Shown here: positions 9,600 to 17,247 of the stretch, piece after piece | Numbering within the stretch: the first letter of the stretch is position 1 | How the letters are laid out: every line of letters starts with the position of its first letter | NCBI RefSeq assembly: GCF_017741935.1 | Contig: NZ_JAGHMH010000016.1 | Span: 124,001-188,000 of the forward strand | Reading direction: 5' to 3' | Origin: Rhizobium sp. 16-449-1b | GTDB taxonomy: Bacteria > Pseudomonadota > Alphaproteobacteria > Rhizobiales > Rhizobiaceae | Length of the DNA: 64,000 nucleotides | The notes under the pieces: generated by a model | What the model was told of the DNA's origin: nothing | Database searches by the model: none | What the model saw: the letters and a program-made list of their open reading frames with translations, nothing else | Position numbers and translations under genes: made by a program

Positions 9600-10559
9600 T
9601 TATTTTACCAGCTTGCCGGCGGCGAGCTGGAATGCGCTCTGGATCAGCCTAGGGTCGTGCACCAGCCAGCGGGCCAGCAGGCCGAAATCGGGGCGGCGGC
9701 GGCGTTTGAGCTGCCCCACCTGCCCCCACAGCGCCTGCTTGCGCGCCCGGCTCTTGTAGGACCGGATGGTCGCGATCTCGCGCGGCCGCGAGGCGAAGCG
9801 GCTTTCCAGCCGGTCGAGCGCCATCCAGGTGATGAACTGCTGTTTCAGATATTCCGGCGACGTGTTGTCGACGCCGTGGAAGATGTTGATCCCCTCGCCG
9901 CGCAGCGCGCCCGCATCGGCGCAGAGCAGAACCTGCTTGGCCGCCAGCATGCAGTCGCAGAAGAACAGGACATCTTCCGCCGCCAGCCGCAGCGCCGCAT
10001 CAAAACGCACGGTCTCGATCAGCGGGCGGCCGATGACCATGCACGACATGTGCAGGAAGGCCCAGTCGTTGATCATCACTCCCGCAATATCGGGAACCGA
10101 TAGGATGTGGGGCGTCTCCATCAGCCGCTTGGCACCGTCGATCTTCGCAAGCGCCGCGATCCCGAAATGATAGTCGAACTCCGCCCCGCCCTCGATCGAC
10201 GCCCAGTAGCAATCGCCGCCCAGCGTATCCATGGCCGTGAACGCGTTTTTCAGATGGTTCGGCGTCCAGATATCGTCCGAATCGAGAAACGCGACATAGC
10301 GTGTGTCGGCGGGAACATGATCGAGCCCGGTATTGCGCGCGCCGCCCGGTCCCGCGTTCGGCTGGCTGACGACGGTGATTCGCGCCCGCTCTTCGGCGGT
10401 CAGTGGCGCCAGCTCGCTTGCCGGCGCATAGGGCGACTGATCGTCGACGACGATGATATCGAAGTCCTGAAAACTCTGCGCAAACGCCGACGCAAGCGCC
10501 CGTCTGAGGATGCCGTCATCCCGCTGGTAGAACGGAATAATGATCGTGAAAGTCGCCAT
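9600..10559 (-). CDS. exoW: ExoW-like succinoglycan glycosyltransferase (GT2)
   Basis: 319-residue GT2 glycosyltransferase, the length of S. meliloti ExoW, which adds a late side-chain glucose in succinoglycan assembly. Visible: MATFTIIIPFYQRDDGIL, DIIVVDDQSP, AGPGGARNTGLDHV, and the DxD-type YVAFLDSDDIW near residue 90. The ATG at 10559 is chosen over the upstream start at 10616 because it follows a GGGAGAG site and begins exactly at the family's first beta strand. Unlike the S. meliloti order, here it is transcribed on the opposite strand to both exoU and exoH, so it is a single-gene unit with its own promoter in the 10560-11087 gap. Confidence 0.8.
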   Translation of the reverse strand: MATFTIIIPFYQRDDGILRRALASAFAQSFQDFDIIVVDDQSPYAPASELAPLTAEERARITVVSQPNAGPGGARNTGLDHVPADTRYVAFLDSDDIWTPNHLKNAFTAMDTLGGDCYWASIEGGAEFDYHFGIAALAKIDGAKRLMETPHILSVPDIAGVMINDWAFLHMSCMVIGRPLIETVRFDAALRLAAEDVLFFCDCMLAAKQVLLCADAGALRGEGINIFHGVDNTSPEYLKQQFITWMALDRLESRFASRPREIATIRSYKSRARKQALWGQVGQLKRRRRPDFGLLARWLVHDPRLIQSAFQLAAGKLVK

Positions 10560-11087
10560 ACTCTCTCCCTGAGAGGTTCGAATTGGTGCTTCGGTCGGTG
10601 CCTGCAGCCGTGCCATCTAGGCCAGCTGCTGCACCGCACAAGCATCAGGGGCATTTCGGCCGAAATTTGTCAAAGGCGGCAGGAAGACCGCTGACGGCCT
10701 CCCAATCCTGAAACGCTCCATTCCGGATCAGATCGCCCCATTCCGACCATAAATGATGAACCACTTGCGGACGGTTGCTGTAACATTTCCTCTCATTTGA
10801 TAAAAACTTTCGTGCGCCGCACCACGCCTTTTGCGCCTAAGCCAGTGAATATAATCATTTTCTTGAATGCACTGCTGACAATGGCTTCTGGCCGTGGCGA
10901 GAACACTCCAGCCGCGTATTTTTCGCGAGCCGTTACGGCAAGTAGTATCCGTTACGAAACGGCGTGATCGATCACTTTTGCTGCAGTGCCATATTTTCTT
11001 CCGTGAATTCGCCCTAACTTCCCTCGCTGCGGGCTGAAGTCTGCTCTGATTGAAACGGTTGCAAAGGGGAGCTGCGACCCAAAAGGG
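10560..11087. other. Intergenic region between divergent exoW and exoH
   Basis: 528 bp with no supportable gene. It must carry the promoters of exoW (minus) and the long exoH-K-LA-M-O-P unit (plus). It becomes AT-rich around 10760-11000, as expected for promoters. No terminator or clear operator was recognised. Confidence 0.6.
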
Positions 11088-12221
11088 GTGACTGACAACG
11101 TGAATGTTGATACCAACGTGTCCTCACGGATCAACCTGATGCGGATTGTGCTCATTTCGGGCATCGTCTTCGTACACATACCATTCGGCGACCAGACCAG
11201 TCCCTTTGTCGGGACCTACGGCGCCTTCGATTGGCTGAGAGTATTCCTGGCGGAAGCGCTGTTCAGGGTGGGCGTTCCCTGCCTGAGTGCGATCTCCGGC
11301 TATCTCCTGTTCCGTGGCGGCTTGGAGAATTTCAGCTACCTGAAAACGGTACGCACGAAATCCAAGACCGTGCTCCTGCCATTCCTCTTGTGGAACGGGC
11401 TGTTCTTCCTGGCGATCCTGGTGGCGCTCGGCGTCGGCCTCGGCGACGGCTACGTGCCGAACCCGTGGCAGGCGTCGGCGCGCGAGCTGATGACCCAGCT
11501 GTTTGCGGTCGAAGACTTCCCGGTCAACGTGCCGCTCTATTTCCTGCGCGACCTCTTCGTCTGCATCCTGCTGTCGCCGCTGCTGGCATGGCTGATCCGC
11601 CATGCGCCGCTGCTGACGCTTTCGGTGCTGCTCGTGGTCGCCGTGGTGCCAGAGGCATCGCTCTATGTCGTGCTGAAGCGCTCCATTCTCTTCTCGTTCA
11701 GCCTCGGCATCTATATCGGCCTGAACAAGATCGACCTGAAGGCGCTGGACCGCTTCGCCACGCTTGGCGCGGTCCTCCTGCTCGCCAGCTGCGCGGCGCT
11801 TGCCACCGTCATCTACATGACCGGCCCGAGCCTGCCTGATTGGGTGCAGTTCCTGCGCAACACGCTCGCCATCTTCGGCGCACTCGGCTTCTGGCTCTTG
11901 TCGGCGCCGCTGATCGAGACACAGATCGGCCAGCGGCTGTCGAAAACCGGCAGCCTGAGCTTCTGGATCTTCTGCAGCCACTATCCGCTGCTGATCTTCA
12001 TGTGGATCGTCTGGGGCAAAGCGGGCGTCAGCTTCTACCCGGCCTTCTTCATTCTCTCGCTGGCGGTCCTGTTCCCGTTCCTGGCCTTCTCGAACAATCT
12101 CTGCCGCAAGATCGCCCCTCGCCTTTACGCCGTCCTGACCGGCGCTCGCGCCAAGAAGCCCTATGAAAAGCCTGTCACGGCTGGCGCGGCTCCTTCCAAA
12201 CTCGTTACACAGCAAAGGTGA
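11088..12221 (+). CDS. exoH: ExoH-like succinyltransferase (acyltransferase 3 family)
   Basis: Polytopic membrane acyltransferase of 377 residues. ExoH succinylates succinoglycan, a modification required for cleavage to the low-molecular-weight symbiotically active form. About ten hydrophobic segments; the N-terminus has INLMRIVLISGIVFVHIPFG with the conserved His, followed by FRVGVPCLSAISGYLLF, and FWIFCSHYPLLIFM near the end. GTG at 11088 sits very close to AAAAGG; an in-frame GTG at 11100 has better spacing and is an alternative. It is the first gene of the plus-strand unit, 3 bp before exoK. It is a different subfamily from exoZ, which supports distinct acyl groups. Confidence 0.85.
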   Translation: MTDNVNVDTNVSSRINLMRIVLISGIVFVHIPFGDQTSPFVGTYGAFDWLRVFLAEALFRVGVPCLSAISGYLLFRGGLENFSYLKTVRTKSKTVLLPFLLWNGLFFLAILVALGVGLGDGYVPNPWQASARELMTQLFAVEDFPVNVPLYFLRDLFVCILLSPLLAWLIRHAPLLTLSVLLVVAVVPEASLYVVLKRSILFSFSLGIYIGLNKIDLKALDRFATLGAVLLLASCAALATVIYMTGPSLPDWVQFLRNTLAIFGALGFWLLSAPLIETQIGQRLSKTGSLSFWIFCSHYPLLIFMWIVWGKAGVSFYPAFFILSLAVLFPFLAFSNNLCRKIAPRLYAVLTGARAKKPYEKPVTAGAAPSKLVTQQR

Positions 12222-12224
12222 CAC

Positions 12225-13031
12225 ATGACGACCAAAATCGCCCATGCGCGAAAACTTTGCCCCGCACTCGGCATCATCGGCACGCTCCTCCTCGGCGCCT
12301 CCTCGGCCTTCGCCCAGCAGGCCGCCCAGCAACCGGGCAGTGCCTCCTTCGTCGAGAATTTCGATAAGCTCGACCGCAGCGTCTGGTTCATTTCCGACGG
12401 CTGGAACAACGGCCCGCATCAGAACTGCACCTGGTCGAAAAACCAGGTGAAGGTCGAAGACGGCGCGTTGCAGCTCTCCTTCGCCGAAGGTCAGTCGAAG
12501 GACCGCAACTATCTCTGCGGCGAAATCCAGACCAAGAAGCGCTTCGGCTACGGCACCTATGAGGCACGGATGAAGACAGCCACCGGTCCCGGCCTGAACT
12601 CCGCCTTCTTCACCTATATCGGCCCGGCCGACAAAAAGCCGCATGACGAGATCGACTTCGAGATCCTCGGCAAGAATTCCGGCCAGGTGCAGGTGAACCA
12701 GTACATCAAGGCCAAGGGCGGCAATGAGAAGCTGGTTCCGATCGGCGCCAACGCCGATGACGGCTTCAACGACTATGCCTTCGTCTGGGAGCCCGGCCGG
12801 CTTCGCTATTATCTGAACGGCAAGCTCGTTCAGGATGTCACCGATCCCGCAAAGATTCCGGACAGCCAGCAGAAGATCTTCTTCAGCCTCTGGGGCACCG
12901 ACACGCTGAAGGACTGGATGGGCAAGTTCGCCTACACCAAGCCGACATCGCTTGAGGTCGAGCGCTTCGCCTACACGGCCCCCGGCGACAAGTGCCAGTT
13001 CCCTGAATCGATCGCATGCACGCTGAACTGA
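12225..13031 (+). CDS. exoK: ExoK-like secreted endo-beta-glycanase (GH16)
   Basis: Secreted endo-1,3-1,4-beta-glycanase of 268 residues that in S. meliloti trims nascent succinoglycan. A signal peptide is visible (basic start, hydrophobic GIIGTLLLGASSAFA, likely cut near residue 30). The GH16 active site is intact: DEIDFEILGK places the nucleophile and acid/base glutamates at about residues 142 and 146 with Asp 144 between. The substrate-binding tryptophan region FISDGWNNGPHQNCTW is present, and Cys 68, 98, 257 and 266 could form disulfides. It lies 3 bp after exoH, as expected if succinylation and cleavage are coordinated. Confidence 0.92.
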   Translation: MTTKIAHARKLCPALGIIGTLLLGASSAFAQQAAQQPGSASFVENFDKLDRSVWFISDGWNNGPHQNCTWSKNQVKVEDGALQLSFAEGQSKDRNYLCGEIQTKKRFGYGTYEARMKTATGPGLNSAFFTYIGPADKKPHDEIDFEILGKNSGQVQVNQYIKAKGGNEKLVPIGANADDGFNDYAFVWEPGRLRYYLNGKLVQDVTDPAKIPDSQQKIFFSLWGTDTLKDWMGKFAYTKPTSLEVERFAYTAPGDKCQFPESIACTLN

Positions 13032-13066
13032 TCGGCGCCGAAGGCGCACAAATGACAAGGAGTGCC

Positions 13067-15271
13067 ATGCTCAAAGTCCTGTATCTCGTGCATGATCTCT
13101 CGGATCCCGCCGTCAGGCGGCGGGTGCTGATGCTGCGCGAGGGCGGCGCGGAGGTGACGCTGGCCGGCTTCCGGCGCGGCGAAAACCGCCTCGCCGAAGT
13201 GCACGGCGTCACGCCGATCGAGCTTGGCCGCACCGCCGACGCCAAGTTCGCGCAGCGCATCGGCGCTGTCGTGAAAGCGATGAGCGGGCTGAAGAGCCTG
13301 CTGAAGACCGTCGAGAAGCCCGATGTCATCATCGGCCGCAACCTCGAGGCGCTTGCGGTCGCCGGTCGCGCCAATGCGATGTTCGGCGGCGATGTGCCCG
13401 TGGTCTACGAATGCCTCGACATTCACCGGCTGCTCTCGCGCAACGACATGGTCGGCAAGATCATGCGCGGCGCCGAGGCCCGTTTCGGCCGCAACGCGCG
13501 GCTGATCATGACGAGCTCGCCCGCCTTCATCGAACACCACTTCGCGCCGCGCTCCGGCATCAGGGCCGAGACGCTGCTGATCGAAAACAAGGTCATATCG
13601 ATCGACCAGACGGTCCAGCCGACCATCGCCCGCCCGCTGAAACAGCCTGGCCAGCCCTGGAAGATCGGCTGGTTCGGCGCGCTGCGTTGCAGGAAGTCGC
13701 TGACCATGCTCGCCGAGTTCTCGCGCCTGATGGAAGGCCGCGTCGAGATCGTACTGCGCGGCCGCCCCGCCTATTCCGAATTCGAGGATTTCGACGGCTT
13801 CGTCGCCAGCGAACCCTATCTCCGCTTCGAAGGCCCCTACAAGAACCCCGAGGATTTGAGGGCGATCTACGACGACGTCCACTTCTCCTGGGCGATCGAC
13901 TTCTTCGAGGAAGGCCTGAATTCCAGCTGGCTCCTGCCGAACCGGCTCTATGAAGGCTGCCTCTACGGCACCGTTCCGATCGCGCTTGAAGGCACACAGA
14001 CCGCACGCTTCCTGCACGAAAAATCAATCGGCCTTGCCCTACCCGATGCAAGCCCGGCAGCACTGCGCACGCTGTTCGAAACCATGACCGGCGAGCGCTA
14101 CCATGCGCTTAGCGACGCCGTCGCCTCAACCGATCAGAAAACCTGGCTTGCCGACCGCAGCGACTGCGAAGCGCTCGTCGCCAGCCTTTCCCGCCTTGTG
14201 CCTGCTGTCGTCGAGAGGGGCGACAGCAGTGCATCCGCACCGAAAACCGTATCTCCAGAAGGGTGGACAACCATGCAGCCTGATGCCAGTTCCAGCGTCT
14301 CCAGTCTCATAATCATCCCCTGCTTGAACGAAGAAAAGCATATCGAGCCGCTGCTCGCCAAGCTGAGCCGCGAGATCGATCACATGAACGCCAAGATCGT
14401 CGTCGCCGACGGCGGCAGCAAGGATGCGACGCGCGAGATCGTCGCCCGCATCAGCATGTCCGATCCGCGCATCGTGCTTCTCGACAATCCCCGCCGCCTG
14501 CAGAGCGCCGCCACCAATCTGGCGGTCGCCACCTTCGGCCGCGACTACGACTATCTGATCCGGATCGACGCCCATGGCGATTATCCCGACGATTACTGCC
14601 GCCGCCTTGTCGAGGAAGCCGTCGCGACCCAGGCCGATTCCGTGGTCGTATCGATGGAAACCGTCGGCTTCGGCATGTTCCAGAAGGCCACCGCCTTCGC
14701 CCAGAACTCCAAGCTCGGCAATGGCGGCTCGAAGCATCGCGAGGGCGCCAAGGGCCATTGGACCAATCACGGCCACCACGCCCTGATGCGCATCGCCGCC
14801 TTCGAGGCCGTCGGCGGCTATGACGAAACCTTCAGCCACAATGAGGACGCCGAGCTCGACTACCGCCTGAAAAAGGCCGGCTTCGGCATCTGGATGACCG
14901 ACAAGACCCGCATGGTCTACTATCCGCGCTCCAGCGTCGCCACGCTGTTCCGGCAGTACCTCGGCTATGGCCGCGGCCGCGCCAAGAACATCCTGAAGCA
15001 CGGCAGCATGCCGAATGTTCGCCAGATGCTGCCGCTTCTGGTCGTTCCCGTCTTCATCGGCGCATTCCTCGCCGTGGTGAATTGGGCCGCCGTCATCCCG
15101 TTCAGCCTGTGGGCAGTCGCCTGCGTCGGCTACGGTTTCTGGATGGCGATCGGCCAGCGCAACCCCTACGGCCCGCTGGCAGCCGTATCCGCCATGGTGA
15201 TGCACTTCGCCTGGTCGGCCGGCTTCTGGATGGAACTCCTCAGCTTCCGCGGCAGAAAGGTGGCGTCGTGA
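13067..15271 (+). CDS. exoL-exoA: Fused ExoL-ExoA glycosyltransferase frame
   Basis: One uninterrupted 734-codon frame covers what are two genes, exoL and exoA, in S. meliloti. Residues 1 to about 395 are ExoL-like (MLKVLYLVHDLSDPAVRRR, then IIGRNLEALAVAGRA, ending around LVASLSRLVPAVVE). About residues 410-734 are ExoA-like GT2 (LIIIPCLNEEKHIEPLL, IVVADGGSKDATREIV, IRIDAHGDYPDDY, HNEDAELDYRLKKAGFG) with two to three C-terminal membrane segments. ExoA adds the first glucose onto lipid-linked galactose; ExoL adds a later backbone glucose. The ATG at 13067 follows AAGGAG; 13052 and 13016 are weaker alternatives. An in-frame ATG at 14273 with its own upstream site could still release a separate ExoA. 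The 3' end overlaps exoM in GTGA. Confidence 0.88.
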   Translation: MLKVLYLVHDLSDPAVRRRVLMLREGGAEVTLAGFRRGENRLAEVHGVTPIELGRTADAKFAQRIGAVVKAMSGLKSLLKTVEKPDVIIGRNLEALAVAGRANAMFGGDVPVVYECLDIHRLLSRNDMVGKIMRGAEARFGRNARLIMTSSPAFIEHHFAPRSGIRAETLLIENKVISIDQTVQPTIARPLKQPGQPWKIGWFGALRCRKSLTMLAEFSRLMEGRVEIVLRGRPAYSEFEDFDGFVASEPYLRFEGPYKNPEDLRAIYDDVHFSWAIDFFEEGLNSSWLLPNRLYEGCLYGTVPIALEGTQTARFLHEKSIGLALPDASPAALRTLFETMTGERYHALSDAVASTDQKTWLADRSDCEALVASLSRLVPAVVERGDSSASAPKTVSPEGWTTMQPDASSSVSSLIIIPCLNEEKHIEPLLAKLSREIDHMNAKIVVADGGSKDATREIVARISMSDPRIVLLDNPRRLQSAATNLAVATFGRDYDYLIRIDAHGDYPDDYCRRLVEEAVATQADSVVVSMETVGFGMFQKATAFAQNSKLGNGGSKHREGAKGHWTNHGHHALMRIAAFEAVGGYDETFSHNEDAELDYRLKKAGFGIWMTDKTRMVYYPRSSVATLFRQYLGYGRGRAKNILKHGSMPNVRQMLPLLVVPVFIGAFLAVVNWAAVIPFSLWAVACVGYGFWMAIGQRNPYGPLAAVSAMVMHFAWSAGFWMELLSFRGRKVAS
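14259..14275 (+). promoter_or_regulatory. Candidate internal start site for ExoA within the fused frame
   Basis: AAGGGTGG (14259-14266) is followed six bases later by an in-frame ATG at 14273, exactly where the ExoA-homologous part begins after a Ser/Ala/Thr/Pro-rich linker. This resembles a remnant or functional ribosome site of a formerly separate exoA cistron. Confidence 0.45.
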
Positions 15272-16239
15272 ACCAGCCCCCCGAGCACACTCAGAAACAG
15301 CAGACAAAGAAGCAGCAGACGAGACAATTGCAGATCGACATCGGCATCTGCACCTATCGCCGCGCGTCGCTCGACGAAGCGCTGCTGTCGCTGGCAGTCC
15401 TCGAGGTCCCTCCCGGCTCGCGGCTGCGCATCATCGTCGCCGATAACGACAAGACCCCGAGCGCCAGGGAGCGCGTCGAGGCGCTTCGTCCACGCATCGC
15501 CCACGAGATCGCCTATGTGCATTGCCCGGCATCGAACATCTCGATCGCCCGCAACGCCTGCCTCGACAACGCCACCGGCGACTTCCTGGCTTTCATCGAC
15601 GACGACGAGGATGCCAGCGAGGATTGGCTGGTCGAGCTCCTTTCGACCGCCCGCGCCACCAAGGCGGACGCCGTTCTCGGACCCGTCCGCAGTGTCTACG
15701 CGGACACCGCGCCGCGCTGGATGCGTGTCGGCGATTTCCATTCGACGCTCCCCGTCTGGGTCAACGGCGAAATCCGCACTGGCTACACCTGCAACGTGCT
15801 GCTGCGCCTCTCCTCGCAGAGCCTTGCCGGCCGCCGCTTCAATCTGGCACTCGGCCATACGGGTGGCGAGGACACCGAATTCTTCAGCCACATGCATGAG
15901 GCCGGCGGCAAGATCGCCTTTGCCGAGAAGGCCTATGTCTATGAACCCGTGACCGAAAACCGCGCCGATCTCTCCTGGCTCGCCAAGCGCCGCTTCCGCT
16001 TCGGCCAGACGCACGGACGGCTGCTGCAGGAGACGGGTTCCGGTGGCCTCAACCGGCTGAAGCAGATCGCGCTTGCGGCGGCAAAGGCCGGCTTCTGCTA
16101 CGCCGCCGCCCTCGCCTGCGTCTTCTCGGCCGTGCCGCGTTATCGCTATGCCCTTCGCGGCATCATGCATTCCGGCGTCGTCAGCGGCCTGCTCGGCGTG
16201 CGCGAAATCCGCCAGTATGGAACGGCGGAGGCCGCATGA
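15268..16239 (+). CDS. exoM: ExoM-like succinoglycan glucosyltransferase (GT2)
   Basis: 323-residue GT2 enzyme; ExoM in S. meliloti adds the fourth sugar of the octasaccharide. Visible: IDIGICTYRRASLDEALLSL, RIIVADNDKTPSARERV, the metal-binding FLAFIDDDEDASEDW, and GHTGGEDTEFFSHM before a C-terminal hydrophobic segment. GTG at 15268 overlaps the exoLA stop (GTGA) and has AGAAAGG just upstream; the frame extends to 15082 but that part is the shadow of exoA. A Gln/Lys-rich N-terminal stretch of about 22 residues precedes the catalytic domain and looks like a lineage-specific extension. Part of the exoH-to-exoP operon. Confidence 0.85.
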   Translation: MNQPPEHTQKQQTKKQQTRQLQIDIGICTYRRASLDEALLSLAVLEVPPGSRLRIIVADNDKTPSARERVEALRPRIAHEIAYVHCPASNISIARNACLDNATGDFLAFIDDDEDASEDWLVELLSTARATKADAVLGPVRSVYADTAPRWMRVGDFHSTLPVWVNGEIRTGYTCNVLLRLSSQSLAGRRFNLALGHTGGEDTEFFSHMHEAGGKIAFAEKAYVYEPVTENRADLSWLAKRRFRFGQTHGRLLQETGSGGLNRLKQIALAAAKAGFCYAAALACVFSAVPRYRYALRGIMHSGVVSGLLGVREIRQYGTAEAA

Positions 16240-17243
16240 AGCAAGACATGCCCGACGTCAGCTTTATCATCGCCGCGTACAATGCGGCGGCGACGCTCGG
16301 AAAGGCGATCGACAGCGCGCTTGCCCAGCGCGGCGTCACGGTCGAGGTCATCGTCGCCGACGACTGTTCGGCCGATGAAACCAGGGCTATCGCCGAAAGC
16401 TATGCCGACCGCAACGTCCGGCTGATCGCGCTCGCCCGCAACGGCGGCCCGTCGGCTGCGCGCAACGCCGCGATCTCGGCCGCCACCGGCCGCTGGCTGG
16501 CGGTGCTCGATTCCGACGACACGGTCGATCCCGACCGGCTGCGCCGGATGATTGATCGTGCCGAAAAGGCCGGCGCCGAAATCGCAGTGGACAATCTGCG
16601 TGTCATCAGGACCGACGGCACGCCGGCCGAAACCATGTTCGCCGAGGATGCGCTGGCACAAATGCCGACGCTCACCCTTTCCGCCTTCATTCGCTCCAAC
16701 GCCCTTTTTCAAACCACCCATAATTTCGGCTATCTCAAGCCGATCTTTCAGCGCGCCTTCATCGAAAGCCATGCCCTTCGCTTCGACGAAAGCCTGAAAA
16801 TCGGCGAGGACTATCTCTATCTCGCCAGCGCCATGGCGCTCGGCGGACGCTGCGTTTTCGAACCGCTTGCCGGTTACGACTACAATATCCGCGAAGGATC
16901 GATCTCCCGCGTTCTTTCGCTTCACCACATCGACGCCATGATCGAAGGAGATAAGACCTTCCTTCGCAATCACACGCTGGATGCGGAAGCAGCCGCCGCC
17001 CAGGATTTCAGGGCAAAAAGCCTGCTTCGGGGAAGAGCCTTCCTCGTTCTCGTCCAGAATATCAAAGACCGGTCGATCCTCGGAACGATCAGGACAGCCT
17101 GGGGCACCCCATCCGCTGTCGGGCATCTCAGCATGCCCATCGCAGCACGGGCCAACCGCGTTATCGCGTCGCTCCGCAAACTGATTGGCCCGCAGGCCGA
17201 CCTCACAGCCATCGATGGCACGACCCGTTCCCGCAAAGGATAG
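16236..17243 (+). CDS. exoO: ExoO-like succinoglycan glucosyltransferase (GT2)
   Basis: 335-residue GT2 enzyme; ExoO adds a backbone/side-chain junction glucose in S. meliloti. Motifs: VSFIIAAYNAAATLGKAI, VIVADDCSADETRAI, GGPSAARNAAIS, the DxD-type WLAVLDSDDTVDPD near residue 90, and IGEDYLYLASAMALGG. Its start overlaps the exoM stop by four bases (ATGA), showing translational coupling. It resembles exoU over its length (FGYLKPIFQRAFIE versus IGFLKPVMRRSFLD), suggesting a duplication within the cluster. It is followed by exoP after 4 bp; exoN, which sits between exoO and exoP in S. meliloti, is missing. Confidence 0.85.
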   Translation: MKQDMPDVSFIIAAYNAAATLGKAIDSALAQRGVTVEVIVADDCSADETRAIAESYADRNVRLIALARNGGPSAARNAAISAATGRWLAVLDSDDTVDPDRLRRMIDRAEKAGAEIAVDNLRVIRTDGTPAETMFAEDALAQMPTLTLSAFIRSNALFQTTHNFGYLKPIFQRAFIESHALRFDESLKIGEDYLYLASAMALGGRCVFEPLAGYDYNIREGSISRVLSLHHIDAMIEGDKTFLRNHTLDAEAAAAQDFRAKSLLRGRAFLVLVQNIKDRSILGTIRTAWGTPSAVGHLSMPIAARANRVIASLRKLIGPQADLTAIDGTTRSRKG

Positions 17244-17247
17244 AGCC

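Noticed and set aside
11124..13058. 644-codon minus-strand frame over exoH-exoK
   Set aside because: Shadow of two well-recognised genes; charged low-complexity translation.
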